Of a stretch of DNA of 37,454 bases, positions 22,526 through 29,869 are shown piece after piece. The translations under genes and the position numbers were made by a program. The notes beneath the pieces were generated by a model that was given only the letters and a program-made list of their open reading frames with translations, did no database searches and had not been told where the DNA came from. Numbering within the stretch: the stretch's first letter is position 1; each line of letters opens with the position of its first letter. The stretch lies in the NCBI RefSeq assembly GCF_943913695.1, contig NZ_CALTZE010000019.1, positions 1 through 37,454 on the forward strand. The letters run 5' to 3'. Source of the DNA: an uncultured Marmoricola sp. Its GTDB lineage: Bacteria; Actinomycetota; Actinomycetes; Propionibacteriales; Nocardioidaceae.

Positions 22526-23355
22526 GGGAACCAGCGCCGGATCTCCGTGGCCGCGCCGTCGTCGTCGACGGTGCCGGTCGAGGCGTCGGCGGTGTCGTGG
22601 ACCTCCTGCGGCGCCTGGCCCATCGCCACCCCGCGCCGGGCCCAGCGCAGCATCTCCAGGTCGTTGCGGCCGTCGCCGATCGCGAGCACGTCGTCGGCGC
22701 CGAGGCCGAGGTGGTCGCACACCAGCTGCAGGCCCGAGGCCTTGGAGACCCCGGGCGGCTGCAGGTCGAGCCAGGCGGTCCAGCCGATGAAGTACTCGGT
22801 GCCCTGCAGGCCGAGGCGCTCGGCGGTGGCGACGAAGTCCTCCACCGAGGCCGACGGGTCGCGGATGATCACGCGGCTCACCGGGTCGCCGACGATCTCC
22901 TCGATCGGCGCCGTGAGCATCTCGCCCGAGAGCTCCCCGGGCGGGAAGGGGTGGCTGACCTTGTAGCCGACCCCGCGCTCCTCGACGGCGACCAGCGCCT
23001 CCGGGTGCTCGGCCAGCACGGCGTGCACCGTGGCGCTGGCGTCGAAGGTGGTCTCCTCGACCAGCTCGAACGGGGGGTAGCGCGAGACGACCGCGCCGTT
23101 GGAGGAGACCAGCCACAGCGGCTCGTCGCTGCCGTCGGGGAGGTCGAGCAGGTCGGCGACGGGGATCATGCCGTGGGGGGAGCGGCCGCTGGCGAGCACC
23201 ACGTGTGCGCCGGCCGCCTGCGCGGCGCGTACGGCGGCGTACACGGCCGGCGAGACGCGCTCGGTGAGCTGGCCCTCGCCCTCCACCCACTGCAGCAGGG
23301 TGCCGTCGATGTCGAGGGCGACCAGTCGTGGCCGCCAGTCGAGGCCGTCGCTCAC
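22522..23355 (-). CDS. Cof-type HAD phosphatase (2)
   Basis: A 277-residue Cof/IIB HAD hydrolase, a paralogue of the one at 21204. Motif I is LVALDIDGTLLQW, motif II VVLASGRSPHG, motif III GVSKASGLQLV, and motif IV VLAIGDGRNDLEMLRWARRGVAMGQA. The start is a GTG within a GTGA overlap with serS, so translation is coupled to the synthetase. Substrate unknown. Conserved linkage to serS could mean a housekeeping or metabolite-repair phosphatase; that is inference. Confidence 0.9.
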   Translation of the reverse strand: MSDGLDWRPRLVALDIDGTLLQWVEGEGQLTERVSPAVYAAVRAAQAAGAHVVLASGRSPHGMIPVADLLDLPDGSDEPLWLVSSNGAVVSRYPPFELVEETTFDASATVHAVLAEHPEALVAVEERGVGYKVSHPFPPGELSGEMLTAPIEEIVGDPVSRVIIRDPSASVEDFVATAERLGLQGTEYFIGWTAWLDLQPPGVSKASGLQLVCDHLGLGADDVLAIGDGRNDLEMLRWARRGVAMGQAPQEVHDTADASTGTVDDDGAATEIRRWFP

Positions 23356-24635
23356 GCCCTGGCCACCGGCTCGATGACCTCGCGACCCTGGAGGTAGGGC
23401 TGCAGCGCCGCGGGCACCCGCACGGAGCCGTCGGCCTGCTGGTGGGTCTCCAGCAGCGCCACGATGGTGCGCGGGATCGCCGTCAGGGTGCCGTTGAGCG
23501 TGGCGACCGGCCGGACGTCCTTGTCGCCGAACCGGCCGCGGATGCCGAGGCGGCGGGTCTGGAAGTCGGTGCAGTCGGAGGTCGAGGTCAGCTCGCGGTA
23601 GCGACCCTGGGTGGGGATCCAGGCCTCGCAGTCATACTTGCGCGCCGCCGAGAGCCCGAGGTCGCCGGCGGCCACGTCGATCACGCGGTAGGCGAGCTCG
23701 AGCTTGTCGAGCCACTCCTTCTCCCACCCGAGCAGGCGCAGGTGCTCCTCGGCGGCGTCCTCGAGGGTGGTGTAGGTGAACATCTCGACCTTGTCGAACC
23801 AGTGGACGCGGAAGATGCCCCGCGTGTCCTTGCCGTGCGAGCCTGCCTCCTTGCGGAAGCAGGGGCTGAACGCGACGTAGCGGCGGGGCAGCGACTCGGC
23901 GTCGAGGATCTCCTCGGAGTGGTAGGCCGCCAGCGGCACCTCGGAGGTGCCGACGAGGTAGGTGTCCTGGCCCTCGATGCGGTAGACGTCGTCGGCCGCC
24001 TGGCCGAGGAAGCCGGTGCCCTCCATCGCGCGCGGCCGCACCAGCGTCGGCGGGACCATCGGCGTGAAGCCCGCGGCGCGGGCCTGGTCGAGCGCCATGT
24101 TGACCAGGGCGAACTCGAGGTCGGCGCCGGGGCCGGTGAGGTAGTAGAAGCGGGAGCCGGAGACCTTGGCGCCCCGCTCGATGTCGATCGCCCCGAGGAT
24201 CCGGCCGAGCTCCACGTGGTCGCGCGGCTCGAAGCCCTCGGCCGCGAAGTCGCGGATGGTGCCGTGGGTCGAGATCAGCGCGAAGTCCTCCTCACCCCCG
24301 GCCGGGGCGGCCTCGGCCGCCGGGTTGGGGATGGCCAGCAGGGCCTCGCGCCACTCCTCGTCGGCCAGGGTTTGCGCGGTCTCGGCCGCACGCACGTCGG
24401 CCGAGAGCGACTTGGTGCGCGCCAGCAGCTCGGCCTTCTCCTCGCCCTGGGCCTGGGGGACCTGCTTGCCGAGCTGCTTCTGCTCCGCGCGGAGCCGCTC
24501 GAAGTCGGCGATCGCCTGCCGCCGGGCGGTGTCGGCCGCGAGGGCGCGGTCGACGGCGTCGCCGGAGAGCCCTCGCTTGGCCTGGGCGGCCTTGAGGGCG
24601 TCGGGGTCCTCGCGCAGCACTCGTGGGTCGATCAC
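23352..24635 (-). CDS. serS: seryl-tRNA synthetase
   Basis: A 427-residue class II synthetase that charges tRNA-Ser. The N-terminal coiled-coil arm (residues about 30-105: RRQAIADFERLRAEQKQLGKQVPQAQGEEKAELLARTKSLSADVRAAE) binds the long variable arm of tRNA-Ser. Catalytic motif 2 is SPCFRKEAGSHGKDTRGIFRVHWFDKVE and motif 3 is TLNGTLTAIPRTIVALLE. GTG 24635 (VIDPRVLREDPDALKAAQAKRG) fits the family start and has TATCCT 6 nt upstream. It leads a four-gene operon with 4-bp overlaps. Two tRNA-Ser genes lie about 10 kb away on the same strand. No T-box leader fits in the 44-bp gap. Confidence 0.97.
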   Translation of the reverse strand: MIDPRVLREDPDALKAAQAKRGLSGDAVDRALAADTARRQAIADFERLRAEQKQLGKQVPQAQGEEKAELLARTKSLSADVRAAETAQTLADEEWREALLAIPNPAAEAAPAGGEEDFALISTHGTIRDFAAEGFEPRDHVELGRILGAIDIERGAKVSGSRFYYLTGPGADLEFALVNMALDQARAAGFTPMVPPTLVRPRAMEGTGFLGQAADDVYRIEGQDTYLVGTSEVPLAAYHSEEILDAESLPRRYVAFSPCFRKEAGSHGKDTRGIFRVHWFDKVEMFTYTTLEDAAEEHLRLLGWEKEWLDKLELAYRVIDVAAGDLGLSAARKYDCEAWIPTQGRYRELTSTSDCTDFQTRRLGIRGRFGDKDVRPVATLNGTLTAIPRTIVALLETHQQADGSVRVPAALQPYLQGREVIEPVARA

Positions 24636-24641
24636 CCGGCG

Positions 24642-24647
24642 AGGATA
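24642..24647 (-). promoter_or_regulatory. -10 element of leaderless serS
   Basis: Minus-strand TATCCT is followed by 6 nt and the GTG at 24635. Its -35 region falls on the -10 of the divergent PAP2-kinase gene, so the two promoters are packed into 44 bp. Confidence 0.5.
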
Positions 24648-24665
24648 TCCAGGGGCGGCTGCCGT

Positions 24666-24671
24666 CATACT
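24666..24671 (+). promoter_or_regulatory. -10 element of PAP2-lipid kinase gene
   Basis: CATACT matches TATAAT at 4 of 6 positions and lies 8 nt before the GTG at 24680; the transcript would have a leader of about one base or none. Confidence 0.45.
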
Positions 24672-24679
24672 CACTGACC

Positions 24680-26260
24680 GTGAGCGACCAGCAGCAGCGG
24701 CGGCGAGCCCGCATCCTCGGGTCCCTGGTCTGCCTCGCCCTCTTCGGGGTGCTGCTGACGCTGGTGGTGCTCGAGTGGGCGCCGCTGCGCGAGCTCGACG
24801 ACGCCGTCGGGTCGGGGCCGCAGGCACTCACCGAGGAGCACGGCTGGCTGGAGGCCTTCTGGCGTGGCGTCAGCGCCACCTTCGACACGCTGCCGCTGAC
24901 CGTCGCGACGGTCGTGACCGCCGCGGCGCTGCTGTGGAAGGGCCACCGCCGTGCCGCGGTGTGGACGATCGCGGTGATGACGACGGTCTTCGTGGCCACC
25001 ACGGGCATCAAGCTGCTCGTGGCGCGGGAGCGGCCCGACCTGGCGATGCTGCAGCTGGAGAGCTTCTCCTTCCCCTCCGGGCACTCCAGCGGGATCGTGG
25101 GCGCCGCCGGCGTGACGATCGTGCTCACCGCGATGCTCGTACGCCGCGCCAACGTGCGGCGGCTGGTCACCGCGCTCGCCGTGCTCGTGGTGCTGCTGGT
25201 GGGCGCCGACCGGCTCTTCCTCGGCGTGCACTTCGTCTCCGACGTGCTCGGTGGCTTCCTGCTCTCCGGGGCGATCGTGCTGGGCTGGCGAGCGGCGTAC
25301 GACCCGAAGCCGCGGAGCATCGCGAAGTCGACCGCCCCGCTGCCCCAGGCGGTGCCGTCCGAGCGCCGGCGGCTCGCGGTGGTGCTCAACCCCGTCAAGG
25401 TCGACGGCGTCGCGCGCTTCCGCGAGCTCGTCGAGCAGCTCGCCGGCGAGGCCGGCTACAGCTCGGTGCAGTGGTGGGAGACCACCCCGGAGGACACCGG
25501 CTACGGCATGGCGCACGAGGCCGCGGTCTCCGGCTGCGACCTGGTGCTCTGCGTCGGGGGCGACGGCACCGTGCGCGCGGTCTGCGAGGAGCTGGCCGGC
25601 ACCGGCATCCCCGTCGGCATCGTGCCGGCGGGCACCGGCAACCTGCTCGCCCGCAACCTCGACCTGCCGCTCTACCTCCGCTCGGCCGTCGACATCGGCC
25701 TCAACGGCCAGGACCGCGCCATCGACATGGTCGAGGTCAGCGGCGACAAGATGGAGGAGGCCACCTTCCTGGTGATGGCGGGCATGGGCTTCGACGCCGC
25801 GATCATGGAGGGCGTCAACGAGCAGGTGAAGGCCAAGGTCGGCTGGCTGGCCTACGTCTGGTCGGCGCTCAAGGCGCTGATGTTCCCGGCGATCCGCGTC
25901 GAGGTCTCGGTCGACGGCGGCGAGTTCACCCGCCACCGCGCCCGCACCGTGGTCGTGGGCAACGTCGGCAGCCTCCAGGCCGGCATGCCGCTGATCCCCG
26001 ATGCCGCCATCGACGACGGCCAGCTCGACGTGGTGCTGCTCTACCCCCGGCGCTTCCTGTCGTGGATCCCGCTGGCCGCCCGCGTGCTCAGCCGCAGCCC
26101 TCGCACCGACGAGACCATCACGCGCATGACCGGGCGCGAGGTGATCGTGCGTGCCAACGCCGACTCGCCCCGCCAGCTCGACGGCGACCTGATCGAGCCC
26201 GGCCGCGAGATCCGCGCCCGCTGCGTGCACGGCCGCCTGCTGGTGCGCGTACGCCGCTGA
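24680..26260 (+). CDS. PAP2 phosphatase - diacylglycerol kinase fusion
   Basis: A 526-residue bifunctional membrane protein. Residues about 1-215 hold five to six helices and the PAP2 signature: KLLVARERPDL, the FPSGHSSG motif with its His, and DRLFLGVHFVSDVLGG with Arg, His and Asp. From about residue 230 comes a soluble lipid kinase: RLAVVLNPVKVDG, VGGDGTVRAVCEEL (GGDGT), IPVGIVPAGTGNLLARNL and GFDAAIM. PAP2 removes phosphate from lipids such as phosphatidate or polyprenyl pyrophosphate, and the kinase phosphorylates diacylglycerol or a related lipid, so one chain carries opposing activities. GTG 24680 is used. A hairpin at the stop codon is a likely terminator. Confidence 0.9.
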   Translation: MSDQQQRRRARILGSLVCLALFGVLLTLVVLEWAPLRELDDAVGSGPQALTEEHGWLEAFWRGVSATFDTLPLTVATVVTAAALLWKGHRRAAVWTIAVMTTVFVATTGIKLLVARERPDLAMLQLESFSFPSGHSSGIVGAAGVTIVLTAMLVRRANVRRLVTALAVLVVLLVGADRLFLGVHFVSDVLGGFLLSGAIVLGWRAAYDPKPRSIAKSTAPLPQAVPSERRRLAVVLNPVKVDGVARFRELVEQLAGEAGYSSVQWWETTPEDTGYGMAHEAAVSGCDLVLCVGGDGTVRAVCEELAGTGIPVGIVPAGTGNLLARNLDLPLYLRSAVDIGLNGQDRAIDMVEVSGDKMEEATFLVMAGMGFDAAIMEGVNEQVKAKVGWLAYVWSALKALMFPAIRVEVSVDGGEFTRHRARTVVVGNVGSLQAGMPLIPDAAIDDGQLDVVLLYPRRFLSWIPLAARVLSRSPRTDETITRMTGREVIVRANADSPRQLDGDLIEPGREIRARCVHGRLLVRVRR

Positions 26261-26274
26261 GGCTGCGGCGTACG
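26248..26274. terminator. bidirectional hairpin around the lipid-kinase stop
   Basis: CGTACGCCGC and GCGGCGTACG form a perfect 10-bp stem, and the 7-nt loop begins with the TGA stop codon of the fusion gene. It sits between convergent genes and ends 10 bp before the DUF4446 stop. Confidence 0.7.
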
Positions 26275-26283
26275 AGCTGCGAC

Positions 26284-26679
26284 CTAGGGTCGGGCGTGGG
26301 TCAGCGCGTCCTGCTCCTCCGGTGAGAGCTGCTGGTCGCACGACCAGTCGGCGATGCTCTTGGCGTAGGTGCGGGCCTCGGCGCGGCCCTGGATCGAGGT
26401 CAGCAGCACGCCGCTGCCGGCGTCGTCGACGAGTGCCAGCGACCATGACAGCTGGCCGCCGGTGTCGGTGAAGGCGTCGTAGCGCACCAGCGCGACGTGG
26501 CGCATCGACCGGGCTCCCTCGCGGCGCAGCGCCGCGACCTCGCGGCGCAAGGCCTGCACGTCGGTCGGGAGGTCGCCGTCGTCGGCCGGCCCGCGGCCCG
26601 GCTGGCGGCGTCCGCGCAGGCCGACCGCCAGCGCGGCGAGGGCGACCAGGAGGGCGAGCACCGAGAGGAAGGTCTGCAC
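26284..26679 (-). CDS. DUF4446 family membrane-anchored protein
   Basis: A 131-residue protein with one N-terminal transmembrane helix (VQTFLSVLALLVALAALAVGL), a basic/acidic linker, a short coiled coil (VQALRREVAALRREG) and the DUF4446 core (MRHVALVRYDAFTDTGGQLSWSLALVDDAGSGVLLTSIQGRAEARTYAKSI, then LSPEEQDAL). The family is widespread in Gram-positive bacteria with no known function. GTG 26679 is chosen because TACCCT lies 7 nt upstream and the hydrophobic helix then starts at residue 2. An ATG at 26736 would place 19 non-homologous residues in front and overlap the pheA promoter region. Confidence 0.85.
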   Translation of the reverse strand: MQTFLSVLALLVALAALAVGLRGRRQPGRGPADDGDLPTDVQALRREVAALRREGARSMRHVALVRYDAFTDTGGQLSWSLALVDDAGSGVLLTSIQGRAEARTYAKSIADWSCDQQLSPEEQDALTHARP

Positions 26680-26686
26680 GTCCCCG

Positions 26687-26692
26687 AGGGTA
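26687..26692 (-). promoter_or_regulatory. -10 element of leaderless DUF4446 gene
   Basis: Minus-strand TACCCT followed by 7 nt and the GTG at 26679. It decides the start in favour of 26679. The divergent pheA GTG is 34 bp away. Confidence 0.5.
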
Positions 26693-26713
26693 GGCCCGTG
26701 GGAAACTCGCGCC

Positions 26714-27562
26714 GTGACGACCACGCCGAGACGCATCGCCTACCAGGGCGAGCCGGGGGCCAACTCCCACCTGGTGTGCCTGGAGCACTACCCCGACTGG
26801 GAGGCCGTGCCGTGCGCGTCGTTCGAGGACGCCTTCGCCGCGACCGCCACCGGCGAGACCGACCTGGCGATGATCCCGATCGACAACTCGATCGCGGGCC
26901 GGGTCGCCGACGTGCACCACTTCCTGCCGGGTTCCGGGCTGCACATCGTCGCCGAGCACTTCCTGCGGATCCAGTTCTCCCTGATGGCGCTGCCGGGCGC
27001 GAGCCTGGAGTCGATCCGCACCGTGCACAGCCACGTGCACGCGCTGGGTCAGTGCCGGCGCGTGATCCGCGAGCTCGGGCTGCGACCGGTCATCTCCGGC
27101 GACACCGCCGGCGCGGCCCGGGAGGTCGCCGAGTCGGGCGACCCGACGATGGCGGCGATCTCGCCGCCGCTCGCCGCCGAGACCTACGGCCTGGAGGTGC
27201 TGCGCCACGACGTGGAGGACGAGGACCACAACACCACCCGCTTCGTGGTGCTCTCGCGCGAGCTGGTCGAGGCCGAGGCGGGGCGGGGGCCGGTCGTCAC
27301 GACGTTCGTCTTCAACGTGCGCAACCTGCCCGCCGCGCTCTACAAGGCGCTGGGGGGCTTCGCCACCAACGGCGTCAACATGACCAAGCTCGAGAGCTAC
27401 ATGGTCGACGGCCAGTTCACCGGCACGCAGTTCCTCGCCGAGGTCGACGGCCACCCCGACGAGCCCGGCCTCGCCCGCGCGCTCGAGGAGCTGGCGTTCT
27501 TCACCACCGACGTCAAGATCATGGGCGTCTACGCCGCGTCGCCGTTCCGAGGGCGGACATGA
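26714..27562 (+). CDS. pheA: prephenate dehydratase (ESYM-type ACT domain)
   Basis: A 282-residue enzyme converting prephenate to phenylpyruvate in phenylalanine synthesis. The catalytic domain has RIAYQGEPGANSHLVCLEHYP, MIPIDNSIAGRVADVHHFL, VHSHVHALGQCRRVI and the conserved NTTRFVVLSR. The C-terminal ACT domain (GFATNGVNMTKLESYMVDGQFTGTQFLAEVDGHPDEPGL) carries ESYM where most bacterial enzymes, including corynebacterial PheA, have the Phe-binding ESRP motif. This matches the type common in alphaproteobacteria, and suggests altered feedback control. The GTG at 26714 has GAAACT 6 nt upstream. Its TGA overlaps the arcA ATG. Confidence 0.93.
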   Translation: MTTTPRRIAYQGEPGANSHLVCLEHYPDWEAVPCASFEDAFAATATGETDLAMIPIDNSIAGRVADVHHFLPGSGLHIVAEHFLRIQFSLMALPGASLESIRTVHSHVHALGQCRRVIRELGLRPVISGDTAGAAREVAESGDPTMAAISPPLAAETYGLEVLRHDVEDEDHNTTRFVVLSRELVEAEAGRGPVVTTFVFNVRNLPAALYKALGGFATNGVNMTKLESYMVDGQFTGTQFLAEVDGHPDEPGLARALEELAFFTTDVKIMGVYAASPFRGRT

Positions 27563-28776
27563 GCGCACCCGGTGTCACCAGCGAGGTCGGGCAACTGCGC
27601 ACGGTGCTGCTGCACCGCCCCGGCCCCGAGCTCAAGCGGCTCACCCCGCGCAACAACGACCAGCTGCTCTTCGACGGCATCCCCTGGGTCTCCCGGGCCC
27701 AGGAGGAGCACGACGCCTTCGCCGAGGCGCTGCGCTCGCGCGGCGTGGAGGTGCTCTATCTCACCGAGCTGCTCGTCGAGACCCTGGCCGGCGCGGAGGC
27801 GCGGCAACGGGCGGTGGAGGGGGTGACCGCGTCGCTGCGCCTGGGCGACACCCTGCGCGAGCACCTGCGCGACTGGCTCGGCGGGCTGGGGCCCGAGGAG
27901 CTGTGCGAGGTGCTGACCGCCGGGCTGCGCAACGACGAGGTCCGGGGCGGCAGCGGGCTGGTGACCAGCCTGCTCGCCGGCGACGACTTCGTCATCGACC
28001 CGCTGCCCAACCTGCTCTTCACCCGCGACTCCAGCGTGTGGATCGAGGACCGGGTCGCCGTCACCTCGCTCGCGATGCCGGCGCGCCGCCGCGAGACCCA
28101 GCTGATGCAGCTGATCTATGCCCTGCACCCGCGCTTCGCCGACCGCACGATCCTCCACGGCTGGCACCGCGAGCACGTCGAGGGCGGCGACGTGCTGCTG
28201 CTCGGACCCGGCGTGGTCGCCGTCGGTGTCGGGGAGCGTACGACGCCCGCCGGTGCGGAGCGGCTGGCCCGGCAGCTCTTCTCCGACGGGATCGCCCACA
28301 CCGTGCTGGCGGTGCCCATCGCCCAGGAGCGGGCGACGATGCACCTCGACACCGTCTGCACGATGGTCGACGTCGACACCGTCACGCTCTATCCCAACCT
28401 CGCCGACCGGCTGGTCGCCCACACGGTCACCCCGGGCGAGGGCGACCACCTCGAGGTCGGTCCCGCGCGGCCCTTCCTGGTGGCGGCGGCCGAGGCGATG
28501 GGCCTGGAGCGGCTGCACACCATCGACACCGGTCTCGACCCGGTGACCGCCGAGCGCGAGCAGTGGGACGACGGCAACAACACCCTGGCCGTCGCGCCGC
28601 AGGTCGTGGTGGCCTACGAGCGCAACACCGAGACCAACGCGCGGCTGGAGGCGGCCGGCATCGAGGTCGTGGCCATCGCCGGCTCCGAGCTCGGATCGGG
28701 TCGCGGCGGCCCCCGCTGCATGTCCTGCCCGATCGCCCGCGATCTGCTCCCCGGCCCGGCTAGGTTGGCCCCATGA
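27559..28776 (+). CDS. arcA: arginine deiminase
   Basis: A 405-residue enzyme hydrolysing arginine to citrulline and ammonia. Family segments are LRTVLLHRPGPELKRLTPRNNDQLLFDGIPW, PLPNLLFTRDSSVWI (substrate-binding Asp), HREHVEGGDVLLLG (catalytic His/Glu region), MHLDTVCTMVDVDTVTLYP and the C-terminal RGGPRCMSCPIARDLL with the catalytic Cys. Length matches ADI (about 400-410). arcB, arcC and the arcD antiporter are not adjacent, so the complete ADI energy pathway is not shown. It is translationally coupled by ATGA overlaps to pheA before it and to a membrane protein after it, an unusual neighbourhood. Confidence 0.94.
   Translation: MSAPGVTSEVGQLRTVLLHRPGPELKRLTPRNNDQLLFDGIPWVSRAQEEHDAFAEALRSRGVEVLYLTELLVETLAGAEARQRAVEGVTASLRLGDTLREHLRDWLGGLGPEELCEVLTAGLRNDEVRGGSGLVTSLLAGDDFVIDPLPNLLFTRDSSVWIEDRVAVTSLAMPARRRETQLMQLIYALHPRFADRTILHGWHREHVEGGDVLLLGPGVVAVGVGERTTPAGAERLARQLFSDGIAHTVLAVPIAQERATMHLDTVCTMVDVDTVTLYPNLADRLVAHTVTPGEGDHLEVGPARPFLVAAAEAMGLERLHTIDTGLDPVTAEREQWDDGNNTLAVAPQVVVAYERNTETNARLEAAGIEVVAIAGSELGSGRGGPRCMSCPIARDLLPGPARLAP
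28761..28766 (+). promoter_or_regulatory. -10 element inside the arcA 3' end
   Basis: TAGGTT is followed by 6 nt and the ATG at 28773. It would give the downstream membrane protein a leaderless transcript independent of pheA-arcA. Confidence 0.5.
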
Positions 28777-29312
28777 GCGCATCGCAGGAGCTGATCGAGG
28801 CAGTCCGCGCGCGGGTCGCCGACACGCCGTACCGGCTGGAGGAGACGGCCGACGGGTTCGACGTCGGCGTCGACCTCGCCGACGCGAAGTACTACACGCT
28901 GATGTACCAGAAGAAGCTCGAGAAGACCTTCACCTACCGGGTCAAGCTCGACGAGGCCAGCAAGACCATGTCGATCACCGACGACAGCTGGGAGCTGAGC
29001 TGGAAGCGCGGCGCCGACGTCAGCGGCGGCACGCCCGTCCCGACGCTGGGCGCCAGGGTCTCACGCTCCATGGGCCGCTTCGAGAGCAAGAGCTTCCAGA
29101 AGACCTACGGGGTCAACGAGCAGGGCGAGCTGGGCAAGGTCGTCGACTACTCCTTCGACTCCAGCGAGGGGCGCGACCTGATCCGCGAGCCCGCGCGCGA
29201 GCTCGGCTGGAGCGAGCAGGCCGGCACCCAGCAGAAGATCGGGCTCTACGTCGGTGTCGGCGCGGTGGTGCTCGCGCTCGTCATCGTGGTGCTGCTGCTC
29301 CTCGTGCTCTGA
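28773..29312 (+). CDS. C-terminally membrane-anchored protein, unknown
   Basis: A 179-residue protein with a soluble, mixed-charge domain (YRLEETADGFDVGVDLADAKYYTLMYQKKLEKTFTYRVKLDEASKTMSITDDSWELSWK) and a single C-terminal transmembrane helix (IGLYVGVGAVVLALVIVVLLLLVL) with almost no tail after it. It looks like a tail-anchored protein facing the cytoplasm. The soluble part appears beta-rich and is not a family I recognise. The ATG lies in the ATGA overlapping the arcA stop, but a -10 box inside arcA suggests independent expression as well. It converges with the ESX-associated operon, 6 bp away. Confidence 0.8.
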   Translation: MSASQELIEAVRARVADTPYRLEETADGFDVGVDLADAKYYTLMYQKKLEKTFTYRVKLDEASKTMSITDDSWELSWKRGADVSGGTPVPTLGARVSRSMGRFESKSFQKTYGVNEQGELGKVVDYSFDSSEGRDLIREPARELGWSEQAGTQQKIGLYVGVGAVVLALVIVVLLLLVL

Positions 29313-29318
29313 GACCGC

Positions 29319-29825
29319 TCAGCCCTCGCCTGCCTCGTCGCGCACGCGGACGCTGCGCAGGAACTCCTGGAACTCCGGGAGGCACGCGTCGTGCTGGGCG
29401 AAGGTGGTGCTGAGCACCACCTTGAGCACCACACGCCCGCCGCCGCCCGAGACATCGCGCATCTCGAGCAGCGCCTGCAGCTGCCGGATGTCGAGCTCGC
29501 CGGCCTCGGTGGTGATGCGGCAGTCGAGCTGCTGCAGCAGACCGGGCGCCTGGTCGCTGCCGTAGTCGCGGCGCTTGATCAGCTCGACGTCGCCCGCCTG
29601 GGCGCTCAGCACCTCCACGGCCTCGTCGCCGATCTGCTCCAGGGTGGCGTCGTCGAGGCGGGTGTCGCCGCTGACGGTGATGGTCGGGGCGTAGTCGTCG
29701 CCGACGTGCTCGCGGCGTACGGCGAGGAAGGCGGCGTTGGTCACGCCCAGGGAGGTGGGGTCGACGGCCTGCCAGACCGGGTCCGGCAGACGGAAGGCGA
29801 TCGGGATGGGGATGGTGGTGGGCAC
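29319..29825 (-). CDS. LpqN/DUF1795-like protein of the T7SS substrate operon
   Basis: A 168-residue soluble protein without a signal peptide. The pattern (PIPIAFRLPDPVWQAVDPTSLGVTNAAFLAVRRE..DDYAPTITVSGDTRLDDATLEQIGDEAVEVLSA) suggests a Mog1/PsbP-like fold of the LpqN/DcrB type: F-x-L-P-x-P-W near the start, then a YAPTITVS strand. The C-terminal region (FAQHDACLPEFQEFLRSVRV) ends in a helix. It is the third gene of an operon with an EspC-like protein and a WxG protein, 44 bp after the latter. A chaperone for the secreted pair is a reasonable guess, by analogy with DUF1795 Eag chaperones of type VI secretion. Family assignment is tentative. Confidence 0.6.
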   Translation of the reverse strand: MPTTIPIPIAFRLPDPVWQAVDPTSLGVTNAAFLAVRREHVGDDYAPTITVSGDTRLDDATLEQIGDEAVEVLSAQAGDVELIKRRDYGSDQAPGLLQQLDCRITTEAGELDIRQLQALLEMRDVSGGGGRVVLKVVLSTTFAQHDACLPEFQEFLRSVRVRDEAGEG

Positions 29826-29869
29826 TGCTGCTCCTGGAGTCGTTTGCGCAGGTCTGGTGGTCCGGTGGG

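Noticed and set aside
24636..24679. T-box or other riboswitch in front of serS
   Set aside because: Only 44 bp separate the two divergent starts, and serS appears leaderless.
26680..26736. ATG at 26736 as the start of DUF4446
   Set aside because: It adds 19 non-homologous residues ahead of the membrane helix and would span the -10 box; GTG 26679 is better supported.
24681..27568. 965-codon minus-strand open frame opposite the lipid kinase and pheA
   Set aside because: The translation is a low-complexity His/Gly/Arg/Val mix typical of antisense in high-GC DNA; both sense genes are intact.
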